Shown: in pieces, positions 49,396 through 60,198 of the stretch
Position numbering within the stretch: position 1 is the stretch's first letter
How the letters are laid out: each line of letters starts with the position of its first letter
Source of the DNA: Photorhabdus khanii NC19
GTDB taxonomy: Bacteria; Pseudomonadota; Gammaproteobacteria; Enterobacterales; Enterobacteriaceae
Direction: 5' to 3'
NCBI RefSeq assembly: GCF_000517265.1
Contig: NZ_AYSJ01000014.1
Coordinates: 546,740 to 610,739, forward strand
Length of the DNA stretch: 64,000 nucleotides
Position numbers and translations under genes: made by a program
Notes under the pieces: generated by a model
What the model saw: the letters and a program-made list of their open reading frames with translations, nothing else
Databases searched by the model: none
Told to the model about the DNA's origin: nothing

Positions 49396-51447
49396 ATGAA
49401 CACATTCGTCAGACTGGCTTTTGTCTTAGGCGTTTCAATTTTTGGTATTTGTTATGCAAATACAAACAGTCCAGTGGTTGTTCCTGTTCGTATTGAGCAA
49501 CTGCCTGTATTGAAGCAAGAGCCTCAGCACTCAACAGTGAGCGAGCGGGTAACATCCCGCTTCACTCGCTCTCATTATCGTCAATTTGATTTAAATGGTG
49601 ATTTTTCAGCAAAAATATTTGACCGCTACCTTAATATACTGGACTACAGTCATAACATATTACTGGCGTCAGATGTAGCTCAGTATGCTGATAGGAAAAA
49701 GTTGTTAGGCAAGGAATTGGAAAGCGGGAATCTGGAAATCCCGTATGACCTGTTTAATTTGCTGCAAAAACGCCGCTTTGAGCGATATCAGTATGCTTTA
49801 TCTCGTCTTGAACAGCCAATGAATTTTGGTGGTAATGACACAATTGATGTTGATCGTTCCAAAGCCCCTTGGCCGCAGAATATCGAAGAGTTAAATAAAC
49901 TTTGGGATGCTAAAATTAAATATGATTGGCTCAATCTCAAACTCACCGGTAAAGACGATAAAGAAATTAAACAAGTGCTGACCAAGCGCTATCAGTCTGC
50001 GTTAAAACGCCTGACACAAAGTCAGAGTGAAGATGTTTTCCAATTGATTATGACGGCGTTTGCCCGTGAAATCGATCCTCATACCAATTATCTTTCACCA
50101 CGCAATACTGAACAGTTTAACTCAGAGATGAGTCTTTCCCTGGAGGGAATTGGTGCTGTTTTACAGATAGATGATGATTATACCGTCATAAATTCTATGG
50201 TTGCCGGTGGACCTGCCGCCAAAAGCAAAGCGTTAAAAGTGGGTGATAAGATTATCGGTGTCGCTCAGTCAGGGAAATCCATGGTGGATATTATTGGCTG
50301 GCGTCTGGATGATGTGGTTGCACTGATTAAAGGCCCTAAAGGCAGTAAAGTACGGCTTGAGGTTATTTCTGATACCAAAGGGGCAAAACCACGTACTATC
50401 ACTTTGACTCGTGAACAGATCCGTCTGGAAGATCGGGCAGTGAAGATGTCAGTCAAGACAATTGGTAAGGAAAAAGTGGGCGTTCTTGATATCCCAGGTT
50501 TTTACGTTGGCTTGACTGATAATGTTAAAACTCAATTGCAAAAACTGACTAAACAGCATGTCAGTGCTGTTGTTATTGACCTGCGTAGTAATGGTGGTGG
50601 TGCGCTGACAGAAGCGGTTTCTTTGTCTGGCCTGTTTCTCCCAAGTGGCCCGGTTGTGCAAGTCAGGGATAATAACGGGAAAATCCGCCAGGATTCCGAT
50701 ACTGATGAGATGGTGTACTACAAAGGGCCTTTGGTTGTTCTGGTAGACCGGTTTAGTGCTTCTGCTTCTGAGATTTTTGCCGCAGCAATGCAGGATTATG
50801 GGCGGGCGCTGATTGTTGGTGAGCCAACGTTTGGTAAAGGTACGGTTCAGCAATATCGTTCTTTGAGTCGTATTTACGATCAAATGATGCGTCCTGATTG
50901 GCCATCACTGGGTTCTGTTCAGTATACGATTCAAAAATTCTATCGTGTGAATGGTGGTAGTACCCAGCGTAAAGGTGTTACACCTGATATTGTGATGCCA
51001 ACGGGGATTGATCCGGCGGAAACAGGAGAAAGTTTTGAAGATAATGCTTTGCCTTGGGATAGCGTTCCTCCTGCCCGTTATACGGGGTCTAAAGTTATTG
51101 CAGGGTTAGTTCCGCCGTTGAATGTGGCTCATAGTGCCCGCATCGCGGATGATCCAGAGTTCAAATATATCAATGAGGACATTGCGCACTATAAGGCAAT
51201 GAAAGAGCATAAGAACATTGTTTCTCTTAACTATGCACAAAGAGAGAAAGAGAACAAAGAAGATGATGCTTTAAAACTGAACCGGATTAATGATCGCTTT
51301 AAACGCGAGGGTAAAAAATTGTTAACTTCACTGGATGATTTACCTAAAGATTATCAGGGGCCGGATCCTTATCTTGATGAATCAGTGAAAATTGCACTTG
51401 ATTTATCCCATCAACCTGCTGAGAAAGTGTTAGCTAAATCTAAGTAG
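49396..51447 (+). CDS. prc: Tail-specific carboxy-terminal protease Prc
   Basis: A 683-residue periplasmic serine protease that degrades proteins with nonpolar C-termini and trims penicillin-binding protein 3. After a signal peptide, the motif VTSRFTRSHYRQFDLNGDFS begins the mature part. The PDZ domain spans about residues 240-325 (GIGAVLQIDDDYTVINSMVA). The catalytic Ser lies in DRFSASASEIFAAAMQDYG and the Lys in VGEPTFGKGTVQQY. The ATG at 49396 matches the E. coli start. It ends at a good terminator. Confidence 0.95.
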   Translation: MNTFVRLAFVLGVSIFGICYANTNSPVVVPVRIEQLPVLKQEPQHSTVSERVTSRFTRSHYRQFDLNGDFSAKIFDRYLNILDYSHNILLASDVAQYADRKKLLGKELESGNLEIPYDLFNLLQKRRFERYQYALSRLEQPMNFGGNDTIDVDRSKAPWPQNIEELNKLWDAKIKYDWLNLKLTGKDDKEIKQVLTKRYQSALKRLTQSQSEDVFQLIMTAFAREIDPHTNYLSPRNTEQFNSEMSLSLEGIGAVLQIDDDYTVINSMVAGGPAAKSKALKVGDKIIGVAQSGKSMVDIIGWRLDDVVALIKGPKGSKVRLEVISDTKGAKPRTITLTREQIRLEDRAVKMSVKTIGKEKVGVLDIPGFYVGLTDNVKTQLQKLTKQHVSAVVIDLRSNGGGALTEAVSLSGLFLPSGPVVQVRDNNGKIRQDSDTDEMVYYKGPLVVLVDRFSASASEIFAAAMQDYGRALIVGEPTFGKGTVQQYRSLSRIYDQMMRPDWPSLGSVQYTIQKFYRVNGGSTQRKGVTPDIVMPTGIDPAETGESFEDNALPWDSVPPARYTGSKVIAGLVPPLNVAHSARIADDPEFKYINEDIAHYKAMKEHKNIVSLNYAQREKENKEDDALKLNRINDRFKREGKKLLTSLDDLPKDYQGPDPYLDESVKIALDLSHQPAEKVLAKSK

Positions 51448-51482
51448 AGTCATTTTTAAATAGCTCGTTAACGATGTCTAAT

Positions 51483-51519
51483 ACCGTTCACTTGAGATGT
51501 TTTGAGTGAACGGTGTATT
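51483..51519 (+). terminator. Terminator after prc
   Basis: ACCGTTCACT (51483-51492) and AGTGAACGGT (51505-51514), perfect 10-bp arms with a 12-base loop, followed by GTATTGGGTTTTT. Confidence 0.8.
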
Positions 51520-51791
51520 GGGTTTTTAGTCTCTGCATAAACGGCGCTTTTTGAATTGTTCTCCCTTTTTCAGGAAGGATGAACTGTTTCACATTTTCTC
51601 TGTGTTACCGGGTATCAGAGTATTTTGCTTAACCAATTGGTGTTAGGCTGATACCGGTTTTTTTATAATTTTGTAAAGTTGTGTTGATTTTATCGCTTGA
51701 AGAGTTCAAAGCCTTGAATATAGCAAGAACAGCCTTATTTATAGATTAACTCTGAAAGTGCATTGATTATTAATAAAGGAAGCCGGTTTTT
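51520..51791. promoter_or_regulatory. htpX upstream region
   Basis: About 270 bases holding the htpX promoter. E. coli htpX responds to CpxR and heat; no clear CpxR box (GTAAA-N5-GTAAA) was recognised, although TTTTGTAAAGTTGTG occurs near 51670. AAAGGAAGCC just before 51792 is the ribosome binding site. Confidence 0.35.
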
Positions 51792-52679
51792 ATGATGCGA
51801 ATTGCTTTGTTCCTCCTCACTAACCTTGCTGTTATGTTGGTGTTCGGGATAATACTTTCTCTGACAGGAATTCAGGGAAGTAGCGTACAAGGTTTAATGA
51901 TTATGGCTGGTCTGTTCGGTTTCGGTGGGTCGTTTATTTCCCTGCTGATGTCCAAATGGATGGCTTTGCGTTCTGTTGGTGGTCAGGTCATAGAGCAGCC
52001 AGCAAATGAAGTTGAACATTGGTTAGTTGAAACTGTTCGCCGTCAGGCGGAGCAGGTCAATATTACGATGCCACAGGTTGCTATTTATGCTGCACCTGAC
52101 ATTAATGCCTTTGCTACCGGAGCTCGTCGTAATGCTTCTCTGGTCGCTGTTAGTACTGGTCTGTTGGATAATATGAGCAGGGCAGAAGCGGAAGCCGTTA
52201 TTGCCCATGAGATTAGCCATATCGCTAACGGTGATATGGTGACGATGACTTTGCTGCAAGGGATAGTCAATACCTTCGTTATCTTTATCTCCCGTTTGCT
52301 GGCTCAGGTTGTATCAGGTTTTCTGTCTGGCAACAATAGTGAAGAAGAGGGTAACTCTTCTGGTAACCCGATCGTTTACATGGTTGTTTCAATGGTGCTG
52401 GAAATCGTATTCGGTATTCTGGCAAGTATTATTACGATGTGGTTCTCCCGTTACCGCGAATTCCATGCAGATGCAGGTTCTGCTAAGTTGGTAGGTCGTG
52501 AGAAGATGATTGCTGCTTTACAGCGTCTGAAAACCAGTTATGAGCCGCAGGAAGAAGGCAGTATGATGGCATTCTGTATTAATGGTAAATCCAAGACGTT
52601 CAGTGAGCTGTTTCTGTCTCACCCACCATTAGACAAACGTATTGAAGCTCTGCGTAGTGGGCAGTACCTGAATAAATAA
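51792..52679 (+). CDS. htpX: Membrane zinc protease HtpX
   Basis: A 295-residue M48 metalloprotease in the inner membrane that helps FtsH in protein quality control. Two N-terminal membrane segments, the zinc motif [13 protein letters not shown] near residue 140, and [14 protein letters not shown] (third ligand) are visible, with two more hydrophobic segments between them. [14 protein letters not shown] and [12 protein letters not shown] match E. coli HtpX closely. Confidence 0.96.
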   Translation: MMRIALFLLTNLAVMLVFGIILSLTGIQGSSVQGLMIMAGLFGFGGSFISLLMSKWMALRSVGGQVIEQPANEVEHWLVETVRRQAEQVNITMPQVAIYAAPDINAFATGARRNASLVAVSTGLLDNMSRAEAEAVIAHEISHIANGDMVTMTLLQGIVNTFVIFISRLLAQVVSGFLSGNNSEEEGNSSGNPIVYMVVSMVLEIVFGILASIITMWFSRYREFHADAGSAKLVGREKMIAALQRLKTSYEPQEEGSMMAFCINGKSKTFSELFLSHPPLDKRIEALRSGQYLNK

Positions 52680-52695
52680 TATTGTGAATAAGATA

Positions 52696-52730
52696 AAAAA
52701 GCCGAAGAATGATGTATTCCTCGGCTTTTT
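52696..52730. terminator. Bidirectional terminator between htpX and tcyP
   Basis: AAAAAGCCGA (52696-52705) and TCGGCTTTTT (52721-52730) are perfect arms ending in a T run in both directions between two converging genes. Confidence 0.85.
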
Positions 52731-52751
52731 TTATGATTTTTGAAATTCAAA

Positions 52752-54143
52752 TCATAGCTGATTTAATTCAACTTCATCTTCCTGATTGAAGGTGGTTTTA
52801 TCAGTTTGCCCCATTAACTGGCTGGTAATTGTACCGGCGGTCATTGAACCACTCACATTCAGCGCAGTACGGCCCATATCAATAAGAGGCTCAACAGAAA
52901 TCAACAGTGCAATTAGCGTTACAGGTAATCCCATTGCAGGTAAGACAATCAGTGCGGCAAATGTAGCACCGCCACCCACACCAGCAACGCCTGCGGAGCT
53001 GATAGTCACAATACCAACCAGTGTTGCAATCCATACAGGATCAAATGGGTTTATGCCTACTGTCGGCGCAACCATGACTGCCAGCATGGCAGGATAAATC
53101 CCGGCGCAACCATTCTGACCAATTGTTGAGCCGAAAGATGCTGAGAAACTGGCGATAGATTCCGGTACACCGATACGGCGTGTCTGGGTTTCAACATTCA
53201 GTGGGATACTGGCTGCACTTGAACGGCTAGTGAATGCAAAGGTCAATACCGGCCAGATTTTTTTGAAAAATTTAAGTGGATTGATACCGGTGAGAGAGAG
53301 CAGAAACCCGTGAGCAACAAACACCAGCGCTAGTGCAATGTAGGATGCGATAACAAAGCTGCCCAGTTTCGCAATTTCGTGGATATTAGAGTTGGCGACA
53401 ACTTTGGTCATCAGAGCCATAACACCGTATGGCGTCAGGCGCATAACCAGGCGAACCAGTTTCATTGCCCATGCTTGCATAATATCGATAGCGGCTAATA
53501 CACGTTCACCACGTTCGCGGTCATCTTTCAGCATTTGTAGTGCAGCAATCCCCAGGAAGGTCGCAAAAATAACAACACTGATAACAGATGTTGGATTGGC
53601 GCCGGCTAAATCAGCAAATGGGTTTTTAGGAATAAAAGATAAAATTAACTGCGGCACAGACAAATCAGAGATTTTGCCTATGTAGTTGTTTTCGATAGCC
53701 GACAGGCGTGCTGTTTCTTGAGTTCCTTGCACCAGACCTTCAGCAGTCAGGCCGAATAGGTTAGTAATAATGATACCGATCAGCGCTGCGATCATCGTAG
53801 TGAACAGCAGGCTGCCGATGGTTAGAAAACTGATTTTTCCCAGAGAAGATGCTTTATGCAATCTGGCAACAGCGCTTAGAATAGAGGCAAATACCAGCGG
53901 CATAATCACCATTTGCAGAAGTTGTACATAGCCGTTACCTACAATATTGAACCATGAGATTGATTCTTTCAGTATGGTATTATCAGCTCCATAAGTCAGT
54001 TGTAGCGCCAGACCAAAAATAACGCCAATGGCGAGGCCAAAAAGAACCTTTTTTGACAGACTCCATTGGTGTGAGCTGGCTTTTGACAATAGCAAAAGCA
54101 GTGCTGCGAAAACGAGCACATTTAGAATTAATGGTAAGTTCAT
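52752..54143 (-). CDS. tcyP: L-cystine:cation symporter TcyP (YdjN)
   Basis: A 463-residue dicarboxylate/amino acid:cation symporter-family protein with about nine membrane segments. [33 protein letters not shown] and [20 protein letters not shown] are the substrate- and ion-binding regions; length equals E. coli YdjN. The ATG at 54143, with CTGGAG just upstream, is preferred over a TTG two codons earlier. It would import cystine for cysteine supply. Confidence 0.94.
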   Translation of the reverse strand: MNLPLILNVLVFAALLLLLSKASSHQWSLSKKVLFGLAIGVIFGLALQLTYGADNTILKESISWFNIVGNGYVQLLQMVIMPLVFASILSAVARLHKASSLGKISFLTIGSLLFTTMIAALIGIIITNLFGLTAEGLVQGTQETARLSAIENNYIGKISDLSVPQLILSFIPKNPFADLAGANPTSVISVVIFATFLGIAALQMLKDDRERGERVLAAIDIMQAWAMKLVRLVMRLTPYGVMALMTKVVANSNIHEIAKLGSFVIASYIALALVFVAHGFLLSLTGINPLKFFKKIWPVLTFAFTSRSSAASIPLNVETQTRRIGVPESIASFSASFGSTIGQNGCAGIYPAMLAVMVAPTVGINPFDPVWIATLVGIVTISSAGVAGVGGGATFAALIVLPAMGLPVTLIALLISVEPLIDMGRTALNVSGSMTAGTITSQLMGQTDKTTFNQEDEVELNQL

Positions 54144-54350
54144 CCACAAACTCCAGATTTTAATTATTGAGGGAGTTAAGCTGTATTAATCGAGTTAAGT
54201 TATAAACTTATACCCTACAGCAAGTAATTGAGAATATGGTACCAGCTAAGGTTATCGGCTCTTATAATTAAATCGAATTTGATATAATCATCATGGCAAT
54301 TAAGAGTGATTTTTATGCGATTATAACATTGAAAATATTTTCAAAGGTTA

Positions 54351-54899
54351 TTAAAAATACAGTTTTTTGATGTAATCTATAAAAATAAGTATAGAGTATT
54401 CAATATGTTCTGGCAGAAAAACGGCAATGACAACCAGCAAGGCAGAAATAAACCTTTCTGCTTTCTTATTTCCTTGTTTGCCAAGTACAGACAGGCGGAA
54501 ACGTGTCTTTATTGGCCATAATAACGGTACACCAGCGGGAGTCAGCATATCCGCTACCAGATGACTTAGATAACCAATAATCATGGCATGGAAAAAATCG
54601 GTTGGTACAGGCCACTCTTCTGGTATTTTGAGCCAAAGTAAAGCGATACCTAATGCAAGAGCAAGTAAACTGTGAGTGAATCCTCTGTGACCACATAGTT
54701 TGGCAATTGGAATTGAGATAAATCTGAATAATCTCCCCAGGGTTGAATTTGGGTGATCTATATCTGGTAACAATGCAGTAAGCAGCACGCCTGGTAGCAT
54801 ATGCAACCAGTCACCATTGGCTATTTCTGGTGTTATTTCAAGTTTGTGCGCCATAATAATACTGGCAACTGAAAATAAAAGATGCCCTTCTGCGGTCAT
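54351..54899 (-). CDS. ydjM: LexA-regulated membrane-bound metal-dependent hydrolase YdjM
   Basis: A 182-residue DUF457-family inner-membrane protein. The N-terminal MTAEGHLLFSVAS, the DIDHPNSTLGR and HRGFTHSLLALALG motifs supply the His and Asp metal ligands, and LSHLVADMLTPAGVPLLWPI follows. E. coli YdjM belongs to the SOS regulon, and a perfect LexA box lies just upstream here. Its substrate is unknown, but membrane or lipid metabolism is suspected for the family. Confidence 0.92.
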   Translation of the reverse strand: MTAEGHLLFSVASIIMAHKLEITPEIANGDWLHMLPGVLLTALLPDIDHPNSTLGRLFRFISIPIAKLCGHRGFTHSLLALALGIALLWLKIPEEWPVPTDFFHAMIIGYLSHLVADMLTPAGVPLLWPIKTRFRLSVLGKQGNKKAERFISALLVVIAVFLPEHIEYSILIFIDYIKKLYF

Positions 54900-54918
54900 A
54901 AATTCCTCTGACTGATAA

Positions 54919-54934
54919 CTGTCTATCCATACAG
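54919..54934. promoter_or_regulatory. LexA box of ydjM
   Basis: Read on the minus strand, CTGTATGGATAGACAG is a perfect CTGT-N8-ACAG SOS operator, 20-35 bases upstream of the ydjM start. It predicts induction by DNA damage. Confidence 0.88.
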
Positions 54935-55122
54935 TTGGCGAAGTATAGTGGGTTTTATGCGGGTAAGATAGGGGGTGAAAAGCAAAAATATCTTATTTAT
55001 TAATATATAACGTTAATATTTAATTGGATTTTCATTTGACAGAATAAGGAATAAACGCTACGGCGGCTATGTGAGCAATTAGAAACGGCCATTTAAACAG
55101 ATAATGGCAGCTAAAGTTATGG

Positions 55123-55788
55123 TCAGATGATATCTGTTACACTTAATTGTTCAAGTGAGCGTAGTTTAATATCTGCTAATATCCAACGTAGATCATCGAA
55201 ATAATGGGCTGTTGGCACAACGATTGAACACATTCTTGCTGCTTTTGTCGCTATCATTCCATTAAATGAATCTTCCAGAGTCACACAACTTATCGGGGAA
55301 ACACTCAGTTGTTCAGCAGCGCGCAAATAAACTTCGGGATGGGGTTTACTGTGGGGTAATTTGGCAGCAGAAACGACAGTATTAAAATAATGACTCAAGT
55401 TGAACATCTCAAGTACTTGTTCCAGCATATATTGTGGAGAAGCTGAGGCCAGACCGATTTTCAATCCTTGTTCACGGCAAAGGTTTAAAGAATATTCAGC
55501 ACCTGGGAGCAGGGGATGGTTTTCTTTTACCTGTTTGATTACATAATTTGTAATCCGCTGTTCCACTTCTGATTTTGATGCACCTTGCCACGGAGAAGTT
55601 TGGTACCATAGCTCCACAACATGGTCAATACGCAACCCAAGAGTGTCTGGTAGTTTCTTTGCCAAAGATAAATCCAGACCTAATTCACTGAATACTTCTT
55701 TTTCTCCTTGGATCCAATATGGTTCAGAGTCAATCAGTAAACCGTCCATATCAAAAATGGCCGCTTTTATTGGTAAATGAAAAGACAT
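55123..55788 (-). CDS. hxpB: Hexitol phosphatase HxpB (YniC)
   Basis: A 221-residue HAD-family phosphatase. Motif I FDMDGLLIDSEP carries the nucleophile Asp and the acid/base Asp; motif II is ASASPQYMLE, motif III is SKPHPEVYL and motif IV is LEDSFNGM. E. coli YniC acts on 2-deoxyglucose-6-phosphate, mannitol- and sorbitol-type phosphates. LPDTLGLRIDHVVELWY in the cap domain matches YniC specifically. It diverges from yniB. Confidence 0.93.
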   Translation of the reverse strand: MSFHLPIKAAIFDMDGLLIDSEPYWIQGEKEVFSELGLDLSLAKKLPDTLGLRIDHVVELWYQTSPWQGASKSEVEQRITNYVIKQVKENHPLLPGAEYSLNLCREQGLKIGLASASPQYMLEQVLEMFNLSHYFNTVVSAAKLPHSKPHPEVYLRAAEQLSVSPISCVTLEDSFNGMIATKAARMCSIVVPTAHYFDDLRWILADIKLRSLEQLSVTDII

Positions 55789-55971
55789 GAGTATCTCCCA
55801 CTGGTCAGACAGTTAGCGAAAGCTGATTGTCGCAATCTCGGCAGATGAAATCTTTTTCTTGTGGGGAACAGGGTAAGAAATGCTTAGTTAATTAAATATA
55901 AAGTTAAATTTAATGGTTGATGGGCTATGATTAGCCAAAAATAGAATCTATTTACTGCTATGAGGGGTATC

Positions 55972-56514
55972 ATGACTTACCAAAAAGCCGGATACATCGC
56001 TATTATTAAGCGAGTTTTAGGTTGGATGATTTTTATTCCGGCACTCTTATCGACCATCGTTTCTGTGATCAATCTTGCCTGGCTACAGGGTATTAAAGGT
56101 GATGGCATTAATGCTGTTTTAGATGATTTTCTGAAAATGATGGCCGAAATGGTGCGCTTTAATACGCCATTTTTGGAATTCTTTTGGAAAAATTCACCAA
56201 TTCCCGTTCGTTTGTCTGGTTTCACTGGAGAAAATATGAGTTTTCTGATTATTTATTTTCTTATTTTTGTCGGTCTTGCTATGAATGCATCAGGTCAACG
56301 TATGTATAGACAAGTGAAATTTGTACGCGAAAATATTGAAGATCAATTGATTATTGAAAAAGTCAAAGATAATGGTGGCCTGACAAGAGAACAGATTGAA
56401 TCAAGAATCAAACTTCCGCCCCATACATTGTTTAGTCAGATTTATATTTTATATGTTTCACCGGTAATTATCGGTGCAATTTTTTATTTTCTACTGGGAA
56501 TTTTAGGCTGGTAA
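55972..56514 (+). CDS. yniB: Membrane protein YniB
   Basis: A 180-residue inner-membrane protein like E. coli YniB. Three to four hydrophobic segments include VLGWMIFIPALLSTIVSVI, a central FLIIYFLIFVGLAMN and a C-terminal ILYVSPVIIGAIFYFLLGI. GLTREQIESRI and EDQLIIEKVK are conserved soluble parts. Function unknown. The ATG giving MTYQKAGYIAIIKR matches E. coli; GAGGGG precedes it. Confidence 0.9.
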   Translation: MTYQKAGYIAIIKRVLGWMIFIPALLSTIVSVINLAWLQGIKGDGINAVLDDFLKMMAEMVRFNTPFLEFFWKNSPIPVRLSGFTGENMSFLIIYFLIFVGLAMNASGQRMYRQVKFVRENIEDQLIIEKVKDNGGLTREQIESRIKLPPHTLFSQIYILYVSPVIIGAIFYFLLGILGW

Positions 56515-56529
56515 ATCTTCTGGTTGTGA

Positions 56530-56559
56530 TGGCTGCGGAATGAAGTGTTTCCGCAGCCA
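56530..56559. terminator. Bidirectional terminator between yniB and yniA
   Basis: TGGCTGCGGAA and TTCCGCAGCCA (11-bp arms, 8-base loop) lie between two converging stops. Confidence 0.75.
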
Positions 56560-56568
56560 GTTGCTTCT

Positions 56569-57426
56569 TCATTGCATAATATCATCAATAATATCTTGAG
56601 CCGTAATAAAATTATCACCACCAAACAGATTACAACGGTTAAGCAAATAATAGAGCTGATATACAGGTTGTCGATCAATAAAATTGGCAGGCAGTGGCCA
56701 CACACTCTGATAACCATCAAAAATTTGCATTGGTAAATCAGGGTATAACGGCAGCATAGCAAAATCACACTCACGATCTCCCCAATAACAAGCAGGATCG
56801 AAAGCAACGGCGTGATCATCCAGAGAAGCGCAATTAGCAGGCCAGAGATCGCCATGTAAGAGAGAGGGCTGTGGTTGGTGATGTTGAAGTTTGTTACTTA
56901 TGACCCGAACAATATTATCAATATCACCAAATATCATGCCTTTTTCTGCTGCAATCTGTAATTGCCAACCAATTCGTTTCTCTGCATAAAACTGATGCCA
57001 GCGTCGTTGCCAACCATTTGGTTGTGGTGTTGTTGCCAGCATATTGTCAAAATCAAAGCCGAATTGGGGTTGCTCACTCCACTGATGAAGTTTTGCCAAT
57101 TGTTGACCGAAACAATAAGCATTATGTGGGTTAAAAGATTTTAAAGGCAGAAATTCAAGTAACAGAAAACTGTAGTCTCGATCACAGCCAACACCATAAA
57201 CAGCTGGGACACGAATAGTTTGACTGCGTGCCAGTAGTTCAAGTTGTTCAGATTCTGCTTTGAAGACAGGGAGCATTTCCTTCAGATTTGATTTGACAAA
57301 AACTTGCCGCTCGCCATGAATGACTTGCCAGGCTTGATGAATATCGCCTCCAGTTAACGCAGTTTTATCGTGAATCTCGGCAGCACCGAAATATTCATTT
57401 AGTAAACGATTTACTGCCTGCCACAT
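56569..57426 (-). CDS. yniA: Fructosamine kinase-family protein YniA
   Basis: A 285-residue small-molecule kinase of the FN3K family. TGGDIHQAWQV and VFVKSN provide the nucleotide-binding Lys region, LLHGDLWPANC is the catalytic loop, and AFDPACYWGDRECDFAM holds the metal-binding Asp. Relatives repair glycated proteins by phosphorylating fructosamine or ribulosamine. The neighbourhood with yniB and hxpB matches E. coli. Confidence 0.93.
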   Translation of the reverse strand: MWQAVNRLLNEYFGAAEIHDKTALTGGDIHQAWQVIHGERQVFVKSNLKEMLPVFKAESEQLELLARSQTIRVPAVYGVGCDRDYSFLLLEFLPLKSFNPHNAYCFGQQLAKLHQWSEQPQFGFDFDNMLATTPQPNGWQRRWHQFYAEKRIGWQLQIAAEKGMIFGDIDNIVRVISNKLQHHQPQPSLLHGDLWPANCASLDDHAVAFDPACYWGDRECDFAMLPLYPDLPMQIFDGYQSVWPLPANFIDRQPVYQLYYLLNRCNLFGGDNFITAQDIIDDIMQ

Positions 57427-57511
57427 GGTTCACCTCTCTAAATCGTCAATCACTTTAATGAACAATTATAGTCAGAGAAAATATATGAGTCGGTAAAAAA
57501 GATGATTAGTG

Positions 57512-57539
57512 GGGTTATATCTTAAAACAGATATAACCC
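57512..57539. terminator. Terminator after yfeD
   Basis: GGGTTATATCT (57512-57522) and AGATATAACCC (57529-57539) form a perfect 11-bp stem just downstream of yfeD on the minus strand, with AAAAAG before and TTTTTT a little further on. Confidence 0.75.
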
Positions 57540-57548
57540 TTTTTGTTA

Positions 57549-58433
57549 TTAATTAGGTTCGTCGGAGACTTGGAGAGTAGCTTGATGGGTTTTATGTTTG
57601 AGTTTCATTCTTGCCTGTTTTATCTGGTTGTAACCCAGTGCCAGTGTAAAGAAAATAGCCTGGACAAGAACAATGCATGGCCCTGTTGCTCCATCAATAT
57701 GGAAACTAATCAATGTACCAAGAACACAGGAACTGACCGACGCAACAGTAGCGACAATTAACATTCGGTCAAAACTACGGCATAACATAAAAGCGATAAT
57801 CCCGGGCGATATTAACATTGCGATAACCAGAATCATTCCCACGGCTTGCAGGGAAGCGACAATAGTCATTGCCAGCAAACAAAGTAAACCGTAATGCAAA
57901 AACTTAACAGGTAACCCTACTACGCGCGCTTGGTTCGGATCAAAGCAATAGAGCATGAAATCTTTACGTTTTAGCAGTACCACAGCCATGGTAATACAGG
58001 TAATCCATAATGTTTGATTCAATTCATCTTTAGTGATCCCCAGCATATTACCAAACAGAATATGAGTGAGATGTTGGTCGGTATCTATTCGGGCAAAAAG
58101 AACCAAACCAAAAGCAAACATGCCGGAAAAGACGATTCCCATCACAGTATCTTCTTTTATCCGGCTGTGTTCTTTCAGATATCCTGTTGCAAAAGCGCAA
58201 AAAATACCAGAAAGAAACGCGCCAATAGCCAGAGGTATCCCGGCAGCGAAAGCCAGTACAATCCCCGGTAATACGGCATGAGAGATAGCATCTCCCATTA
58301 ACGACCACCCTTTAAGCACCAGGTAACAAGAGAGCATCGCACATACTGCGCCTGTCACAATGGCTGCGAACATTGCCCGTTGCATAAATGGAAACATAAA
58401 CGGTTCAGTGATCAATTGAATCAACTGATTCAT
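57549..58433 (-). CDS. yfeD: Mn/Fe ABC transporter permease YfeD (SitD)
   Basis: A 294-residue ABC-3 family permease with about eight membrane segments. [34 protein letters not shown] and the loop containing LQAVGMILVIAMLISPG are signatures of metal-importer permeases. Its start overlaps the yfeC stop by four bases, and it is the last gene of the operon. The charged tail is rich in Lys and His. Confidence 0.94.
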   Translation of the reverse strand: MNQLIQLITEPFMFPFMQRAMFAAIVTGAVCAMLSCYLVLKGWSLMGDAISHAVLPGIVLAFAAGIPLAIGAFLSGIFCAFATGYLKEHSRIKEDTVMGIVFSGMFAFGLVLFARIDTDQHLTHILFGNMLGITKDELNQTLWITCITMAVVLLKRKDFMLYCFDPNQARVVGLPVKFLHYGLLCLLAMTIVASLQAVGMILVIAMLISPGIIAFMLCRSFDRMLIVATVASVSSCVLGTLISFHIDGATGPCIVLVQAIFFTLALGYNQIKQARMKLKHKTHQATLQVSDEPN

Positions 58434-59305
58434 AGCGGTGTCTCCTTAGCCAACGCCACGGATTCTTTTCTGGCACGTATACGGGATGCGACTAATCCGT
58501 GTTTTGGTGCAAAGAAGAACGCCAATAGGAAAATAACGGTTTGTAGCGTGACAATAACACCGCCGGTGGCACCATTAAGGAAGAAACTTAAATAAGCACC
58601 AAACGCACTGGTCAGAGAACCAATAGCTACTGCAATTATCAATAAGTGTTTAAAACGATCAGTTAGTAAATAGGCGGTTGCTCCTGGAGTTACTACCATT
58701 GCAATGACCAGAATAGCGCCGACAGTTTGTAAGGCAGCAACGGTACAGGCACTCAGTAAAGTAAAAAAAATGATTTTCATCCGTAAGGGAGATAAGCCAA
58801 TAGAACGTGCATGGGTTTCGTCGAAGAACACAACTAGCAAATCTTTCCAAATAAGCATTAACACGATAAATGAAACTGCAATGATAATTTCAACCTGGAG
58901 AACATCTTCATCAGCGATACCGAGGATATTACCGAGAATAATGGTTTGCACGTTAACGGATGTGGGGTTGAGAGAAACGATTAATAAGCCGGCAGCAAAG
59001 AAAGTAGAAAATATAAACCCGATCACCGCATCTTCACGTAAGCGAGTGATATGGCGAACGAGAGTCATTGATAGCGCTGCCAGCATGCCGGTAAAAAAAG
59101 CGCCACCTGCATAAGGAAGACCCAGTGCGTACGCACCGGCGACACCAGGCACAACCGAGTGAGAGAGAGCGTCTCCCATCAGTGACCAGCCTTTTAGCAT
59201 CAGATAGGCAGAAAGAAAGGCACAAACGGCACCGACAATTGAACTGACCCAGATAGCTTTCACCATGTAGTTATAGTGAAAAGGTTGCAGCAAAAGTTCT
59301 ATCAT
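58430..59305 (-). CDS. yfeC: Mn/Fe ABC transporter permease YfeC (SitC)
   Basis: A 291-residue ABC-3 family permease paralogous to Yfe[37 protein letters not shown] and [18 protein letters not shown] are visible. It overlaps yfeB and yfeD by four bases at each end, so the two permeases form a translationally coupled heterodimer. Confidence 0.94.
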   Translation of the reverse strand: MIELLLQPFHYNYMVKAIWVSSIVGAVCAFLSAYLMLKGWSLMGDALSHSVVPGVAGAYALGLPYAGGAFFTGMLAALSMTLVRHITRLREDAVIGFIFSTFFAAGLLIVSLNPTSVNVQTIILGNILGIADEDVLQVEIIIAVSFIVLMLIWKDLLVVFFDETHARSIGLSPLRMKIIFFTLLSACTVAALQTVGAILVIAMVVTPGATAYLLTDRFKHLLIIAVAIGSLTSAFGAYLSFFLNGATGGVIVTLQTVIFLLAFFFAPKHGLVASRIRARKESVALAKETPL

Positions 59306-60198
59306 GGTTTATGTTTCTCCTTTTGCTGGGTTTGCCTCGGTGGAACATGGTGATCTTGACCGTAAAACACCGCTGCACGTTCATCATCAGTAATAACCGT
59401 CAGGGAACGTGGATCATCATCATTATGCAACTCCGGCCCGGATAGATTAATGTGACGAAGTACTCCACCAAAAGTCATCTCCAAATTCTTCTGGGTGAAC
59501 GTTGTTTCTGTCGGGCCACTTGCCAGAACAGTTCGGTTGATCAGGATAACGTGGTCACAGAATTCGGGAACACTGCCAAGGTTGTGTGTTGAGACTAAAA
59601 CCAGATGACCCTCATCACGTAAATCACACAGCAGGTCAATGATGGCATTTTCTGTTTTTACATCAACACCGGTAAAAGGTTCATCCAGTAACAGAACTTT
59701 TCCTTCCTGAGCCAGCGCTCTTGCAAGAAAAACCCGTTTTTTTTGCCCTCCTGAAAGCTCTCCAATCTGCCGGTTGCGCAGAGCCGTTAAGCCAACACGT
59801 TCAAGTGCTTCATCAACAGCTTGGTGATCCTTTTTGCCTGGGATTCTCAAAAATCCCATTTTGCCGTAGCGGCCCATCATAACGACATCAGAAACCAGTA
59901 CCGGGAAGTTCCAGTCAACTTCTTCTGTTTGAGGTACATACGCGATGATATTTTTCTTTAATGCACTTTTGACAGGCATATCGCTTAGGGTAACTTTCCC
60001 TTGAGATGGGTTTACCAGCCCCATAATGGTCTTAAACAGTGTGGACTTACCACTGCCATTAATGCCAACCAATGCACAGATAGTACCGCCGGTGATAGAA
60101 AAACTGGCGTCATAAATAGCAGTGTGGCCGTTGTTATAAGTCACAGTGGCGTCATCAACCACTAAATGAGGACGCTCAAACAGCATATTGCTATTCAT
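59302..60198 (-). CDS. yfeB: Mn/Fe ABC transporter ATPase YfeB (SitB)
   Basis: A 298-residue ABC ATPase. Walker A is GINGSGKST, the Q-loop region is [14 protein letters not shown], the signature is LSGGQKKR, Walker B is [12 protein letters not shown] and the switch His is in LVSTHNLG. The ~40-residue C-terminal tail is rich in Asp and His, a feature that may sense metal. It overlaps yfeA and yfeC by four bases. Confidence 0.95.
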   Translation of the reverse strand: MNSNMLFERPHLVVDDATVTYNNGHTAIYDASFSITGGTICALVGINGSGKSTLFKTIMGLVNPSQGKVTLSDMPVKSALKKNIIAYVPQTEEVDWNFPVLVSDVVMMGRYGKMGFLRIPGKKDHQAVDEALERVGLTALRNRQIGELSGGQKKRVFLARALAQEGKVLLLDEPFTGVDVKTENAIIDLLCDLRDEGHLVLVSTHNLGSVPEFCDHVILINRTVLASGPTETTFTQKNLEMTFGGVLRHINLSGPELHNDDDPRSLTVITDDERAAVFYGQDHHVPPRQTQQKEKHKP

